Shown: in pieces, positions 39,150 to 48,243 of the stretch | Numbering within the stretch: position 1 is the first letter of the stretch | Layout: each line of letters begins with the position of its first letter | Source: AP-15 sp963788085 | Lineage (GTDB): Bacteria; Pseudomonadota; Alphaproteobacteria; ATCC43930; CGMCC-115725 | Length of the DNA: 64,000 nucleotides | Direction: 5' to 3' | Assembly: GCA_963788085.1 (NCBI GenBank) | Contig: CAWBFS010000058.1 | Location: 1 to 64,000, forward strand | Translations under genes and position numbers: made by a program | The notes under the pieces: generated by a model | Seen by the model: only the letters and a program-made list of their open reading frames with translations | Database searches by the model: none | What the model was told of the DNA's origin: nothing

Positions 39150-39472
39150 CCCGGCCAGTGCACATCGCCTTGCCTGCAGCGCACAGGCGATTGGTGCTGA
39201 ATATCCTTCGTGCGAATTTGCCTCAGACCACAAAGGTCTGGGTATTCGGCTCGCGGGCGACTGGCCGGGCCAGGCCTTATTCCGATCTCGATCTGGCGAT
39301 CGATGCGGGCCGGCGGCTTAGTCTCGATGAACTTGCCGAGCTGATCGAGGCGTTCAGTGACAGCGACCTGCCCTACAAGGTTGATATCATCGATTGGCAC
39401 AATATCGACGCTCGTTGGCGGCAGACCATTCTGACCGAGCGTGTGGCCCTGACCGAGGGCACTTCATCGTGA
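39146..39472 (+). CDS. MNT-domain nucleotidyltransferase
   Basis: A 108-residue minimal nucleotidyltransferase with the characteristic VWVFGSRATGRARPYSDLDL, whose GSR and DxD bind nucleotide and metal; a third acidic residue lies in YKVDIIDWHNI. In HEPN-MNT modules this protein AMPylates and silences the HEPN ribonuclease. Its ATG overlaps the HEPN stop (ATGA). Intact, while the toxin-like partner is frameshifted, so the module may be inactive as given. Confidence 0.9.
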   Translation: MTRPVHIALPAAHRRLVLNILRANLPQTTKVWVFGSRATGRARPYSDLDLAIDAGRRLSLDELAELIEAFSDSDLPYKVDIIDWHNIDARWRQTILTERVALTEGTSS

Positions 39473-39486
39473 CGCAGGAGATGCCA

Positions 39487-39962
39487 ATGGATCTGGAAGG
39501 GGGTTGCGCTTGCGGCGCAGTGCGGTACCGACTGACAGCGGCTGCCATTGATCGTTCACGCCTGCCATTGCCGGGACTGCCAGAAGATGACCGGCAGTGC
39601 TTTCGTCCTCAACATGTGGATCGAGAAGAACCTACGTCGAGGCCGACCACAGCCTGCCGAAATCATTCATGTTGACCGCGGGGAGCGGCAAGCCCCACGA
39701 GGTATTTTTCTGCGGCAATTGCATGACCCGCCTGTGGAGCAAATACCACGCCGCTCCCGGCGACACACTGCTCGTGCGGGTCGGGACCCTGGACCATCCG
39801 GAAAGGTCGAGCCGGACGTCCACATCTTCACGAGAAGCAAGCTGCCGTGGCTCGCAGCTGCCGCCGGACAAACCCGCCTTCGAGGCGTTTTACAAGATCC
39901 CGGAAGTCTGGCCGGCCGCCAGTCAGGAACGGCTGCGCCGCAACATAGCCGGCCAGAGCTGA
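39487..39962 (+). CDS. GFA/CENP-V family protein, multiple frameshifts
   Basis: A small zinc protein of the glutathione-dependent formaldehyde-activating (GFA) family. In successive frames one reads GGCACGAVRYRL, HACHCRDCQKMTGSAFVLNM, VEADHSLPKSFMLTAGSG with FFCGNCMTRLWSKY, then EPDVHIFTRSKLPWL and PPDKPAFEAFYKI. The zinc cysteines (CACG, CHCRDC, CGNC) are all there. About four one-base changes are needed, near 39545, 39620, 39805 and 39860. The corrected length of about 158 residues is normal. Proven activity of this family on formaldehyde is doubtful, so the name is structural only. Confidence 0.75.
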
Positions 39963-39970
39963 TCGTCGCC

Positions 39971-42130
39971 TCAATTGGCGAGCGGGTCCGGGCGGAGCTG
40001 GAAGCGCACGACCTTGGGCATTGTCCCTTTCCCGGTTTCGAGGTGGAACATCGTCCGGGTGGCGTAGGTCGTCCACAATGCCCTGCCCTTCCAGCCGGCG
40101 TTCGGGTCGTCGATACGGCCGTCCATCCCCTTCGTGAAATAGTCGTTCACATAGGGGACGCGCAAGGTCACGAATTTGCCGTCGACGAGGGCCAGCAAGG
40201 CGCTGTTGAGGTTGCCGGTGGCAATCGGCACGTCCTTGCCAAGCCCCAATGTGTTGAATTGATCGACCCAGGTGTAATAGCTCGACTCGGCGCTGCCCGG
40301 ATCGGTGATGGCTTTGAACTGCGGTCCGGGGAAGGGGTAGAGCGTCCAGCCCTCGGGGCAATGCTTGCCGGTTGCGGTCGGGCCGTTCAACACCTTGCAT
40401 TTGCTGCGGTCGAAGCTCGCCAGATGGCCGCTCGCCAGCGACGCCCAGAACACACCCTTGCTGTCAATGTCGCCGCCGCGCGGCCCATAGCCTGGCATAG
40501 GCGGTTCATAGATCTCGGTGAGCGCCGTGTGGGTCGGATCGGGTCCCGGGTTCACGCGGACCACGTAGCCGGGATAGCCGAGCGAAGTACCCCAGATCGT
40601 GCCGTCGACCGGATTCACCGAGACCGAATAGAGGCCCGTGACGACGCGCTTGTCCTTGGTCGGGTCGACCGGCTGATTGGGCTCGACATAATCGTCGCGC
40701 TTGCCGTTTCCGTTGGTGTCGAGGATGAACGGCGACCAGCCCTGCGCTTTCTGCTCGTCGCCGGTCTCCTCGAAGACCTTCCGGTTGAGCCAGCCGACCA
40801 CCGGGGTCTGCGGGCCGCCGGCGCTGGTCCACAGCGTCTGATTGGCGTCTGTGGCAAAGTTCAGGTGGTGCGTTGGGAAGCAGGTGCTGATCAAGGTGAA
40901 CTTGCCGGTCGCCGGATCATACATCGACAGATGGCGGCCGGCTTCCTTCAGCGGGAAGACCTGCGCCGACGGATGGCTCGATCCCTGCTTGCAGAAATCG
41001 GGGTTTGCCGGCGGGCGCACCCTGGCGGTGAACCAGACCCGGCCCTTCTCGTCCATCATCGGGTTGTGCGTGGTGCTCTCGCTGTCCCAGATCGGCTCCG
41101 CGCCCCAATAGGGTGACGGCTCCATCGGCGCGGTCTTCGAGGTCGGCGTGTTCGGATCGCGCACCGGGTGCTTGATCTCGCTGACCGAATTGTGCGCCGG
41201 GTCGAGGACCGGAATGTAGTCGGTGCTGTCCTCGACCGAGCCGTACATCTTGCCGTTGGCATTGACGGTCGGATTGCGCCGATCCGTTGGAGTGAGGTCG
41301 TGCATGTAGGCCGTCTCGCGGCTCCAGTCCCACAATGTCAGCACGATATTGCGCTCGACGCCCTGCGGCCGCGGGGGTTGCGCAAACGGCAGCTCGCCTT
41401 TGGCAACCCGATCGGTCCAATCGCCGAAATATTGGAAGGCCAGCTGCGGGTCGAGGCGGCTGATCGTATTGACCATGATGGTCTCTGCCTGACCGGATTG
41501 GATGCGCCGCGCCCACGCTTCTGCCGAGGTATCGAAATGGCCGAGCGCGGCGGGGATCGTGCGCGTGCCGGGAGTACCGATCCCGTGACAGGCCATGCAG
41601 CCAGTCGTCTTTATGATATTCAGCCATGCTTGGTGGCTCTTGATGTTCTCCGGCATGTTCTCGTCGCGGTTCGGGCCGGAGAAGCTACTCTCGTCCGGGA
41701 TGTTCAGCATCGAATACCAGTAGATCGCCGGATAATATTGCGCAGCGGCCGCCGCATTCGGCGCGGGCGCCGCCTGCAAATTGACGGTCTTCCCCGGCGT
41801 CGTCACGACCCTAGGCGAGTCCACGAGCCCGTAGCCGCGCACCCAAATATCGTAATTGGCCTGCGGGAGATCGGGAATGAGATAGCGTCCCTGATCGTCG
41901 GTCACGACGATCTTGGCGAATGGCGTCGGCAAACCGGTGGTCTCGGCAATTACCCAGACGCCGGCTTCGGGCCCGTTTTTGCCGGTGACGACACCGCCCA
42001 GATCGGTGGCGCCGATGCGGATGGTCGGATTGGCGGTCTGTTGTGCGCCGATCCGCGCCGGAGCGGCGGCGAGAAACGCGGCAACCCCGATCGCCGCAAT
42101 CGTTCGTAGGGACTGGATGGATGTCTTCAT
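39971..42130 (-). CDS. Periplasmic cytochrome-c-like protein with carboxypeptidase-regulatory-like domain
   Basis: A 719-residue exported protein. The signal peptide ends around PARIGAQQ. Residues about 35-115 form a carboxypeptidase-regulatory-like (transthyretin-type) beta sandwich: GGVVTGKNGPEAGVWVIAET, DDQGRYLIPDLPQANYDIWV. A single haem c site, TTGCMACHGIG, is at about residue 182. The C-terminal 400 residues look like a beta-propeller: MDEKGRVWFTARVR, DANQTLWTSAGGPQTPVVGW, VDGTIWGTSLGYPGYVVRVN. Such proteins are common in rhizobia next to PQQ or lignin-related genes, but their function is not settled. It stands alone here, divergent from the first emrB-like gene. Confidence 0.8.
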   Translation of the reverse strand: MKTSIQSLRTIAAIGVAAFLAAAPARIGAQQTANPTIRIGATDLGGVVTGKNGPEAGVWVIAETTGLPTPFAKIVVTDDQGRYLIPDLPQANYDIWVRGYGLVDSPRVVTTPGKTVNLQAAPAPNAAAAAQYYPAIYWYSMLNIPDESSFSGPNRDENMPENIKSHQAWLNIIKTTGCMACHGIGTPGTRTIPAALGHFDTSAEAWARRIQSGQAETIMVNTISRLDPQLAFQYFGDWTDRVAKGELPFAQPPRPQGVERNIVLTLWDWSRETAYMHDLTPTDRRNPTVNANGKMYGSVEDSTDYIPVLDPAHNSVSEIKHPVRDPNTPTSKTAPMEPSPYWGAEPIWDSESTTHNPMMDEKGRVWFTARVRPPANPDFCKQGSSHPSAQVFPLKEAGRHLSMYDPATGKFTLISTCFPTHHLNFATDANQTLWTSAGGPQTPVVGWLNRKVFEETGDEQKAQGWSPFILDTNGNGKRDDYVEPNQPVDPTKDKRVVTGLYSVSVNPVDGTIWGTSLGYPGYVVRVNPGPDPTHTALTEIYEPPMPGYGPRGGDIDSKGVFWASLASGHLASFDRSKCKVLNGPTATGKHCPEGWTLYPFPGPQFKAITDPGSAESSYYTWVDQFNTLGLGKDVPIATGNLNSALLALVDGKFVTLRVPYVNDYFTKGMDGRIDDPNAGWKGRALWTTYATRTMFHLETGKGTMPKVVRFQLRPDPLAN

Positions 42131-42349
42131 TGCGATGTCCCTCCCTCTGACACCTGACTAGGCGCTTGTCGAAGCTTTGCATACCGACCGAGGCGCAGGC
42201 AATGGCCCGCCTTCGCGGGCAGAGAAGACGAATACTTCCGAGCTATCGAATTTCCGGTGATCAGGCGCGCTCGATTGGTGTTTCTCGAAACTCATCTCCG
42301 TTGCTTATAATCAGCAAACGATAGTTCTTTCGCGGACGGACATGGGCGG

Positions 42350-43906
42350 GTGAGGAGCGAGGCGCGCGCGCCGGTTGCAAACCGGGGCATGATCACAGCT
42401 TCGATCATGCTGGCGACGATCATGCAAGGTGTCGACAACACGATCGCCAACGTCGCCTTGCCGCACATTCAGGGCAGCCTCTCGGCGGCCCAGGACCAGA
42501 TCGCCTGGGTGCTGACCTCGTACATTGTCGCGGTGGCGATCATGACGCCGCTGACCGGCTGGCTCGCCGGGCGCCTCGGCATCAAATATGTGTTTCTGAT
42601 CTCGGTGGCCGGGTTCACCCTCGCCTCGGCCTTGTGCGGCAGCGCCACCAGCCTCACCCAGCTGGTAATCTACCGCCTATTGCAGGGCGCGTGCGGCGCC
42701 GGGCTCGTCCCGCTCTCCCAATCGGTGCTGATGCAGATCAACCCGCCGGAGCGGCACGGCCAGGCAATCGCGATCTGGGGCATGGGGGTCATGCTGGGGC
42801 CGATCTTCGGCCCGATGCTGGGCGGCTGGCTGACCCAAGATTACAGCTGGCGCTGGATCTTTTACATCAACCTGCCGGTCGGCGTCATCGCCAGCCTCGG
42901 CATCCTGATCTTTATCCGCGAGACGCGGCATACGCACCGCGAAGCCTTCGACTTCTTCGGCTTTTTGACGTTGAGCATCGCGATCGGCGCCTTGCAGATG
43001 ATGCTGGACCGCGGCGAGCTGAAAGATTGGTTCAGCTCGACCGAGATCTGGGTCGAGGCGATCGTCTCGGGCGTGTCTTTTTACCTGTTCATCGTGCATA
43101 CGGCCACAGCCAGCGATCATTCCTTCATCAATCTCGACCTGTTGAAGAGCCCCAACTTCATGGCCGGCACGGTCCTGATGTTTTTTGTCGGCGGCATCCT
43201 CAGCGGCACCTTGGCGCTGTTGCCGACGATGCTGCAGTCCCTGATGAATTACCCGGTATTTACGACCGGGCTGGTAACCGCTCCGCGCGGCGCCGGCACG
43301 ATGATCGCGATGTTCCTCGTCGGACGCATGATCAACCGGGTCGACAACCGGTTGCTCATCCTGACCGGGTTCCTGCTGACGGTGGTCTCGCTATGGCAGA
43401 TGACCGGGTTTTCACTGCAGATGGGGATGGCGCCGGTGATCGTGTCGGGGTTGCTGCAAGGCTTCGGGCTGGGCTGCACCTTCGTGCCCTTGAATACGAT
43501 GGCCCTGTCGAGCCTGCCGCGGCACATCCTGACCCAAGGGACCGCGATGCGCAGTCTGATGCGCAATCTCGGCGGCAGCATCGGCATCTCGGTGCTCGAG
43601 GCGTTGTTGATTCAGAACACGCAAATTGTGCATTCGCGCCTGATCGAGAATCTGCGGCCGGACAACCCGCTCGCCCAGGCGCCGTTGTTGGCGCCGCCGT
43701 TCAGCCTCACCACACCCTCGGGGATTGCCGCACTCAACGCCGAGGTGACCCGGCAGGCCGCGATGGTGGCCTATATCAACGATTACGCGCTGATGATGAT
43801 GATCGTGCTTCTGCTGATCCCGCTATTGCTGCTGGTCCGCTCGCGCGCCCGCGTAAGCGCCGTCGCCCTCGCGCCGCGACCCATGCGGCTCGATCAAGCC
43901 GATTAG
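42350..43906 (+). CDS. DHA2-family drug:H+ antiporter (EmrB/QacA type), orphan copy
   Basis: A 518-residue transporter with 14 hydrophobic segments. Landmarks are MLATIMQGVDNTIANVALPH (motif D1), LAGRLGIKYVFLISVAGFT (motif A), QGACGAGLVPLSQSVLMQIN and WGMGVMLGPIFGPMLGGWL (motif C, antiporter). It starts at GTG 42350. It is closely similar along its whole length to the EmrB at 46688-48223, but has no membrane-fusion partner next to it. Probably a paralog from gene duplication. Confidence 0.9.
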   Translation: MRSEARAPVANRGMITASIMLATIMQGVDNTIANVALPHIQGSLSAAQDQIAWVLTSYIVAVAIMTPLTGWLAGRLGIKYVFLISVAGFTLASALCGSATSLTQLVIYRLLQGACGAGLVPLSQSVLMQINPPERHGQAIAIWGMGVMLGPIFGPMLGGWLTQDYSWRWIFYINLPVGVIASLGILIFIRETRHTHREAFDFFGFLTLSIAIGALQMMLDRGELKDWFSSTEIWVEAIVSGVSFYLFIVHTATASDHSFINLDLLKSPNFMAGTVLMFFVGGILSGTLALLPTMLQSLMNYPVFTTGLVTAPRGAGTMIAMFLVGRMINRVDNRLLILTGFLLTVVSLWQMTGFSLQMGMAPVIVSGLLQGFGLGCTFVPLNTMALSSLPRHILTQGTAMRSLMRNLGGSIGISVLEALLIQNTQIVHSRLIENLRPDNPLAQAPLLAPPFSLTTPSGIAALNAEVTRQAAMVAYINDYALMMMIVLLLIPLLLLVRSRARVSAVALAPRPMRLDQAD

Positions 43907-43963
43907 CCCGCGGCTATCCAGGGTCTCGGATCCGTCTGGTGCTGCCATGATCGCAAATGAAAC

Positions 43964-44062
43964 GCGTCGACCGATCCGACACTGGCGGCGCTCGATCGGC
44001 TGCTCCCGGATCTGGAAGCGCTTTACAAGGATGTGCACGCGCCTCCCGAGCTGTCGATGCCA
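43964..44062 (+). pseudogene. Remnant of an M20 peptidase/amidohydrolase N-terminus
   Basis: About 30 codons read ALDRLLPDLEALYKDVHAPPEL, matching the start of M20-type amidohydrolases (LYKDLHxxPELS). There is no start codon in frame (a TGA lies just upstream) and the similarity ends after PELSM. Only a fragment of the gene remains. Confidence 0.5.
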
Positions 44063-44207
44063 TCGGACCCTAGAGACAGGGATCGATGCACTCGTCGTTA
44101 CCGCGCTCGCCTGGCTATCGGCATAGGCCCGCGGGCGGCTGCTAACCGGACGGGTGCCCGGGAAGCAAAGTACCCGTTGCTCCGATCCAAGCCAGAGGGA
44201 GCCCGCG

Positions 44208-44831
44208 ATGAAGACGCTTCTCTTGGTGGTCGATCTTCTCGGCACCTTCGTCTTCGCGCTCAGCGGGGCGGCGGCGGGAGTCAAGCATCGGCTCGATTTC
44301 TTCGGGGTTCTGGTGCTGTCCTTTGCTGCCGCTAATGCCGGCGGCGTCGCCCGCGATTTGTTGATCGGAGCGGTGCCGCCGGCGAGGGTCAGCGACTGGC
44401 GGTACTTGGCGGTCTCGCTGATTGCCGGCGTGGTGACCTTTTGCCAGTATTCCGCGATCGATCGGCTGCGGAGCCCGGTGCTCGTGTTCGACGGCGCGGG
44501 GTTGGCGCTGTTCGCCGTCGCCGGCACGCAGAAGGCGCTGGCCTTCGGGCTCGGCCCGGTAATGGCGGCGCTGCTAGGCATGCTGACGGGGATTGGCGGC
44601 GGAATGGCGCGAGACCTGCTGCTGGCGGAAATTCCCACCGTTTTGCGCGCCGACCTCTACGCCGTTGCCGCCTTGGCCGGCGCCGCTGTCGTGGTCATCG
44701 GGCATCTGCTGCAGCTTCCATCCCCCGCAACGACGATCGCAGGCGCGGCGCTCTGCTTTGGGCTCCGCCTGATGGCCGTGCGCCGCGGGTGGCGCCTACC
44801 GGTCGCGCTCCCTCGGGTCGGCGACCGGTGA
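44208..44831 (+). CDS. YicG/UPF0126 (TRIC-like) membrane protein
   Basis: A 207-residue inner-membrane protein with the duplicated three-helix, Gly-rich UPF0126 unit: FALSGAAAGVKHRLDFFGVL, AANAGGVARDLLIGAVPP and, in the second half, ALFAVAGTQKALAFGLGPV, GMLTGIGGGMARDLLLAEIP. The family is structurally related to TRIC cation channels; the ion carried in bacteria is not certain. Start 44208 has GGGAGCC upstream. Read in the same direction as the marR operon that follows 170 bases later. Confidence 0.88.
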   Translation: MKTLLLVVDLLGTFVFALSGAAAGVKHRLDFFGVLVLSFAAANAGGVARDLLIGAVPPARVSDWRYLAVSLIAGVVTFCQYSAIDRLRSPVLVFDGAGLALFAVAGTQKALAFGLGPVMAALLGMLTGIGGGMARDLLLAEIPTVLRADLYAVAALAGAAVVVIGHLLQLPSPATTIAGAALCFGLRLMAVRRGWRLPVALPRVGDR

Positions 44832-45002
44832 TCCCGCTGTTGCTGCTGGTTCGCCGCGGGCACCCGGCGCTACGAGCCGAGCGTGCCGGCTACGAGCCAT
44901 CGAATTCCCGACTACCAGCCGCGCGCGGCTTCGAACGCGCAAAGGTGGCGGAATTTGATGCCATAGCTTATTATCACCCTTGGGCATTTGTTGGAATCTG
45001 CC

Positions 45003-45527
45003 ATGGACCTCGACCGCAGCTTCGGATTTCTCGTTCACGACGTCGCACGCTTGTTCGGGCGACGGTTCAATCAACGCGCGCTGCTTTTCCTCGGACTCAC
45101 TCGCGCGCAATGCAAGGTGCTGGGGTACCTCGCACGCAACGAGGGGATCAATCAGGCCGGCCTCGCCGACCTGCTCGAAATCAAGCCGATGACCTTGGTG
45201 CGGCAGATCGATCGCATGGAGGAGGACGGCTGGATCGAGCGGCAGCCCCAGCCCGGCGATCGGCGCGCCCGGCGCCTCGTTCTGACCGACAAGGCCCGGC
45301 CGATCCTGGCGCGCATTCTGGACCTCTCGAACGAGATCCGCGCCGAGTCCTTTGCCGGCCTCTCCAGAGACGAGGGAAAGCAGCTGATCGAGCTTTTGCG
45401 GCGGGTACATGCCAATCTTTCGGAGCGCGTGTTGCCACTGGCGGCGGACTTCGCCGATCTCGACGAGACGACCGAGCGCGCGCCGAGCAGCCATGCGGAA
45501 CTGGCGCCGGTCGGAGGCCATCAGTGA
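45003..45527 (+). CDS. MarR-family regulator of the emrAB operon
   Basis: A 174-residue winged-helix regulator: QCKVLGYLARNEGINQAGLA, LLEIKPMTLVRQIDRMEEDG and the wing ERQPQPGDRRARRLVLTDKA. It probably represses marR-emrA-emrB until an inhibitor or aromatic acid binds. ATG 45003 is chosen; a TTG fifteen bases upstream is possible. Its stop overlaps the emrA GTG, which ties the three genes into one operon. Confidence 0.92.
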   Translation: MDLDRSFGFLVHDVARLFGRRFNQRALLFLGLTRAQCKVLGYLARNEGINQAGLADLLEIKPMTLVRQIDRMEEDGWIERQPQPGDRRARRLVLTDKARPILARILDLSNEIRAESFAGLSRDEGKQLIELLRRVHANLSERVLPLAADFADLDETTERAPSSHAELAPVGGHQ

Positions 45528-46691
45528 CGACTTCGGCCGAAAACGACGCGTCGACGCTGGCTGCGCGGGCGCCGCTCGAGGGCCGCTCCGCGGTTCTCAC
45601 CCGGCGCCGCCCCTTACGCCAGAGATTGCGGCTGCCGCTGATGCTCGCGGGGCCGATCCTTGTCCTGTTGGCGGCGGGTTACTGGTACCTGACCGGCGGG
45701 CGCTACGTGTCGACCGATGACGCCTATGTTCAGGCCGCGCGGGTCGCGATCAGCACCGACATCTCCGGCCGGGTCGTCGAAATCAACGTCAAGGACAATC
45801 AGAAGGTCACCGCTGGTCAGGTGCTTTTCCGGCTCGACCCGCGCCCATTCCAGATCGCTGTCGACGAAGCCAAAGCGCAGCTCGCCACCGTGCGGTTCCA
45901 GATTCACGCGATGAAGGCGACCTATCACCAGAAACGGGCGGACGCCCGGGCGACCGAGGCCACGGTCGACTATCAGCAGCACGAGTTCGAGCGGCAGCAA
46001 CGCCTGGTCGCTTCCGGCACCGCCTCCCAGCAGCAATTCGATCAGGCCAGGCAGACCTATGAAACCGGGCGCGCGCAACTCGCCTCGAAGCAGCAGGATG
46101 TCGCCGTTGCCCTCGCCAACATCGGTGGCGATCCTGATATTCCCCTCGAGCAACACCCGATGGTGCAGCACGCACAAGCTGCGCTCGACCGCGCCGAGCT
46201 CAATCTTTCCTATACGGAAATCCGCGCGCCCGAGAACGGGATCGTCACCAAGGTCGACCAGCTTCAGGTCGGCGATTACGTCAACGCCTCGACACCGTTG
46301 TTCTCGTTGATGTCGACCGACCACGTTTGGGTGGAGGCCAATTTCAAGGAGACCGAGCTCACCCATATGCGGCCCGGCCAGGAGGCGACGGTCGAGGTCG
46401 ATACCTACCCCGATGTCGAGTTTCACGCCAAGGTCGAGAGCCTCAGCCCCGGTACCGGGCTGACCTTCTCGCTGCTGCCGGCCGAGAATGCGACCGGCAA
46501 TTGGGTGAAGGTCGTCCAGCGTCTGCCGGTGCGCCTCAGCCTCGATGCATCTCGACCGCAACCCGCCGCTGCAGGCCGGGCTCAGCGCGACCGTCGAGGT
46601 CGACACCCGCCACCGCCGGCCCTGGCTCGATCGGGTCCAGGGCATTTTCGCCTGGCTGACCGGCCCATCGACACGAGCCGCGGAGCGGTGA
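45524..46691 (+). CDS. emrA: EmrA/HlyD-type membrane fusion protein, frameshifted near its end
   Basis: The periplasmic adaptor of an EmrAB pump. After a basic N-terminus comes one membrane helix (LMLAGPILVLLAAGYWYLTG), the lipoyl half-motifs TDDAYVQAARVAISTDISGR and SYTEIRAPENGIVTKVDQLQ, a coiled-coil hairpin between them (HQKRADARATEATVDYQQHE) and a beta-barrel, WVEANFKETELTHMRPGQEA. The frame breaks near 46545; the other frame supplies HLDRNPPLQAGLSATVEVDT and ends FAWLTGP...TRAAER at 46691. It starts at GTG overlapping marR and ends overlapping the emrB GTG (GTGA), so one base correction gives the expected 389 residues. Confidence 0.9.
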
Positions 46692-48223
46692 CGGATGAGA
46701 CGCGCGCCCCGGTCGCGAACCGGGGCGCAATCACCGTCTCGATCATGTTGGCGACCTTCATGCAGGGGGTCGACACGACGATCGCCAATGTCGCCCTGCC
46801 GCACATGCAAGGGAGTTTTTCCGCCGCGCAGGACCAGATTGCCTGGGTGGTGACGTCCTACATCGTCGCGGCGGCGATCATGACGCCGCTGACCGGGTGG
46901 CTTGCCGGGCGCTTTGGCATCAAGTGGGTGTTTTTCATTTCGGTCACCGGTTTCACACTGGCTTCGGCCTTATGCGGCGCGGCGACGAGCCTTGCTCAAA
47001 TGGTGATCTACCGCTTGCTGCAGGGTGTCTGCGGCGCGGCGCTCGTTCCGCTGTCGCAGTCGGTGCTGCTGCAGATCAACCCGCCGAATCGGCATGCCCA
47101 GGCAATGTCGGTGTGGGGCATGGGGGTCATCCTGGGCCCGATCATCGGCCCGGCGCTCGGCGGCTGGCTGACCGATCAATACAATTGGCGCTGGGTATTC
47201 TTCATCAATGTGCCGGTCGGGGTTCTCGCCGCCATCGGCATCCTGATTTTTATCCGCGAGACCCGGCACGGCCGCCGCGAAGCGTTCGACTTCTTCGGTT
47301 TCGCCACGCTGAGCTTGGCGATCGGCGCCCTGCAGATGTTCCTGGACCGCGGCGAGCTCAAGGATTGGTTCGGCTCGACCGAAATCTGCGTCGAGGCGAC
47401 GATCGCCGGGCTCGCCTTTTACCTGTTCGTGGTCCATACCGCGACCGCGACCGACCGCTCTTTCCTCAACCGGGAGCTATTGAAGGACGCCAATTGCGTC
47501 GTCGGCACGATCCTGATGTTTCTCGTCGCCATCCCGCTGTTCGGAACGATGGTGCTGCTGCCGACGATGCTGCAGGATCTGCTGAATTATCCGGTCTTGA
47601 CGACCGGACTGGTGACGGCGCCGCGCGGCATTGGCACGATGGCCGCCATGTTTATCGTGGCCCGCCTGGTTGGCCGTGTCGATACACGGCTGATCATCTT
47701 GGTGGGGTTTGTGCTGGCCGCGGTGGCGCAGTGGCAGATGACGGGTTTTTCGCTCTACATGGGGATGGGTCCGATCATCTCGACCGGGGTATTGCAGGGC
47801 TTCGGTCTGGGCTTCGTGTTCACCCCGCTGAGCATTGTCACGTTCTCGACCCTTCCCAGGAATATCCTGACACAAGGGACGGCGATATTCAGCCTGACGC
47901 GCAATATCGGCAGCAGCGTCGGCATCGCGATTGTCGTGGCGCTATTGGCCGAAAATACCCAGACCGTCCATTCACGCCTTGTCGAGAATTTGCGTCCCGA
48001 CAACCCGTTGGCCCGGATGCCGCATATGGCGCCGCCCTTCAGCCTGACCGATCCGTCCGGTCTCGCCGCGCTCAACGCCGAGGCGACCCGCCAAGCCGCA
48101 ATGGTGGCCTATATCGACGATTTCAAGCTGATGATGATGATCGTCATCATCGGTCTGCCGCTGCTGTTATTGTTGCGCAAACCGCCTGCGGCAGCCCGCG
48201 CAGCGGCGGCTGCCGCGGAGTAA
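46688..48223 (+). CDS. emrB: EmrB-type DHA2 drug:H+ antiporter
   Basis: A 511-residue, 14-helix exporter beginning at GTG 46688 (VTDETRAPVANRGAITVSIM). MLATFMQGVDTTIANVALPH, LAGRFGIKWVFFISVTGFT, LQGVCGAALVPLSQSVLLQI and WGMGVILGPIIGPALGGWL are diagnostic. With EmrA it would span inner membrane and periplasm to expel hydrophobic compounds. The frame runs on unbroken from emrA because the emrA frameshift happens to put the two in the same phase; the fused reading is an artefact. Confidence 0.93.
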   Translation: MTDETRAPVANRGAITVSIMLATFMQGVDTTIANVALPHMQGSFSAAQDQIAWVVTSYIVAAAIMTPLTGWLAGRFGIKWVFFISVTGFTLASALCGAATSLAQMVIYRLLQGVCGAALVPLSQSVLLQINPPNRHAQAMSVWGMGVILGPIIGPALGGWLTDQYNWRWVFFINVPVGVLAAIGILIFIRETRHGRREAFDFFGFATLSLAIGALQMFLDRGELKDWFGSTEICVEATIAGLAFYLFVVHTATATDRSFLNRELLKDANCVVGTILMFLVAIPLFGTMVLLPTMLQDLLNYPVLTTGLVTAPRGIGTMAAMFIVARLVGRVDTRLIILVGFVLAAVAQWQMTGFSLYMGMGPIISTGVLQGFGLGFVFTPLSIVTFSTLPRNILTQGTAIFSLTRNIGSSVGIAIVVALLAENTQTVHSRLVENLRPDNPLARMPHMAPPFSLTDPSGLAALNAEATRQAAMVAYIDDFKLMMMIVIIGLPLLLLLRKPPAAARAAAAAAE

Positions 48224-48243
48224 TTTGGCAGAGGAGCGGAACC

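Noticed and set aside
44441..48223. A single open frame of 1,260 codons spanning yicG, marR, emrA and emrB regions
   Set aside because: The first part is out of frame with the real yicG and marR genes; emrA and emrB have their own GTG starts and coupled GTGA overlap. They share one frame only because emrA contains a one-base error near its end.
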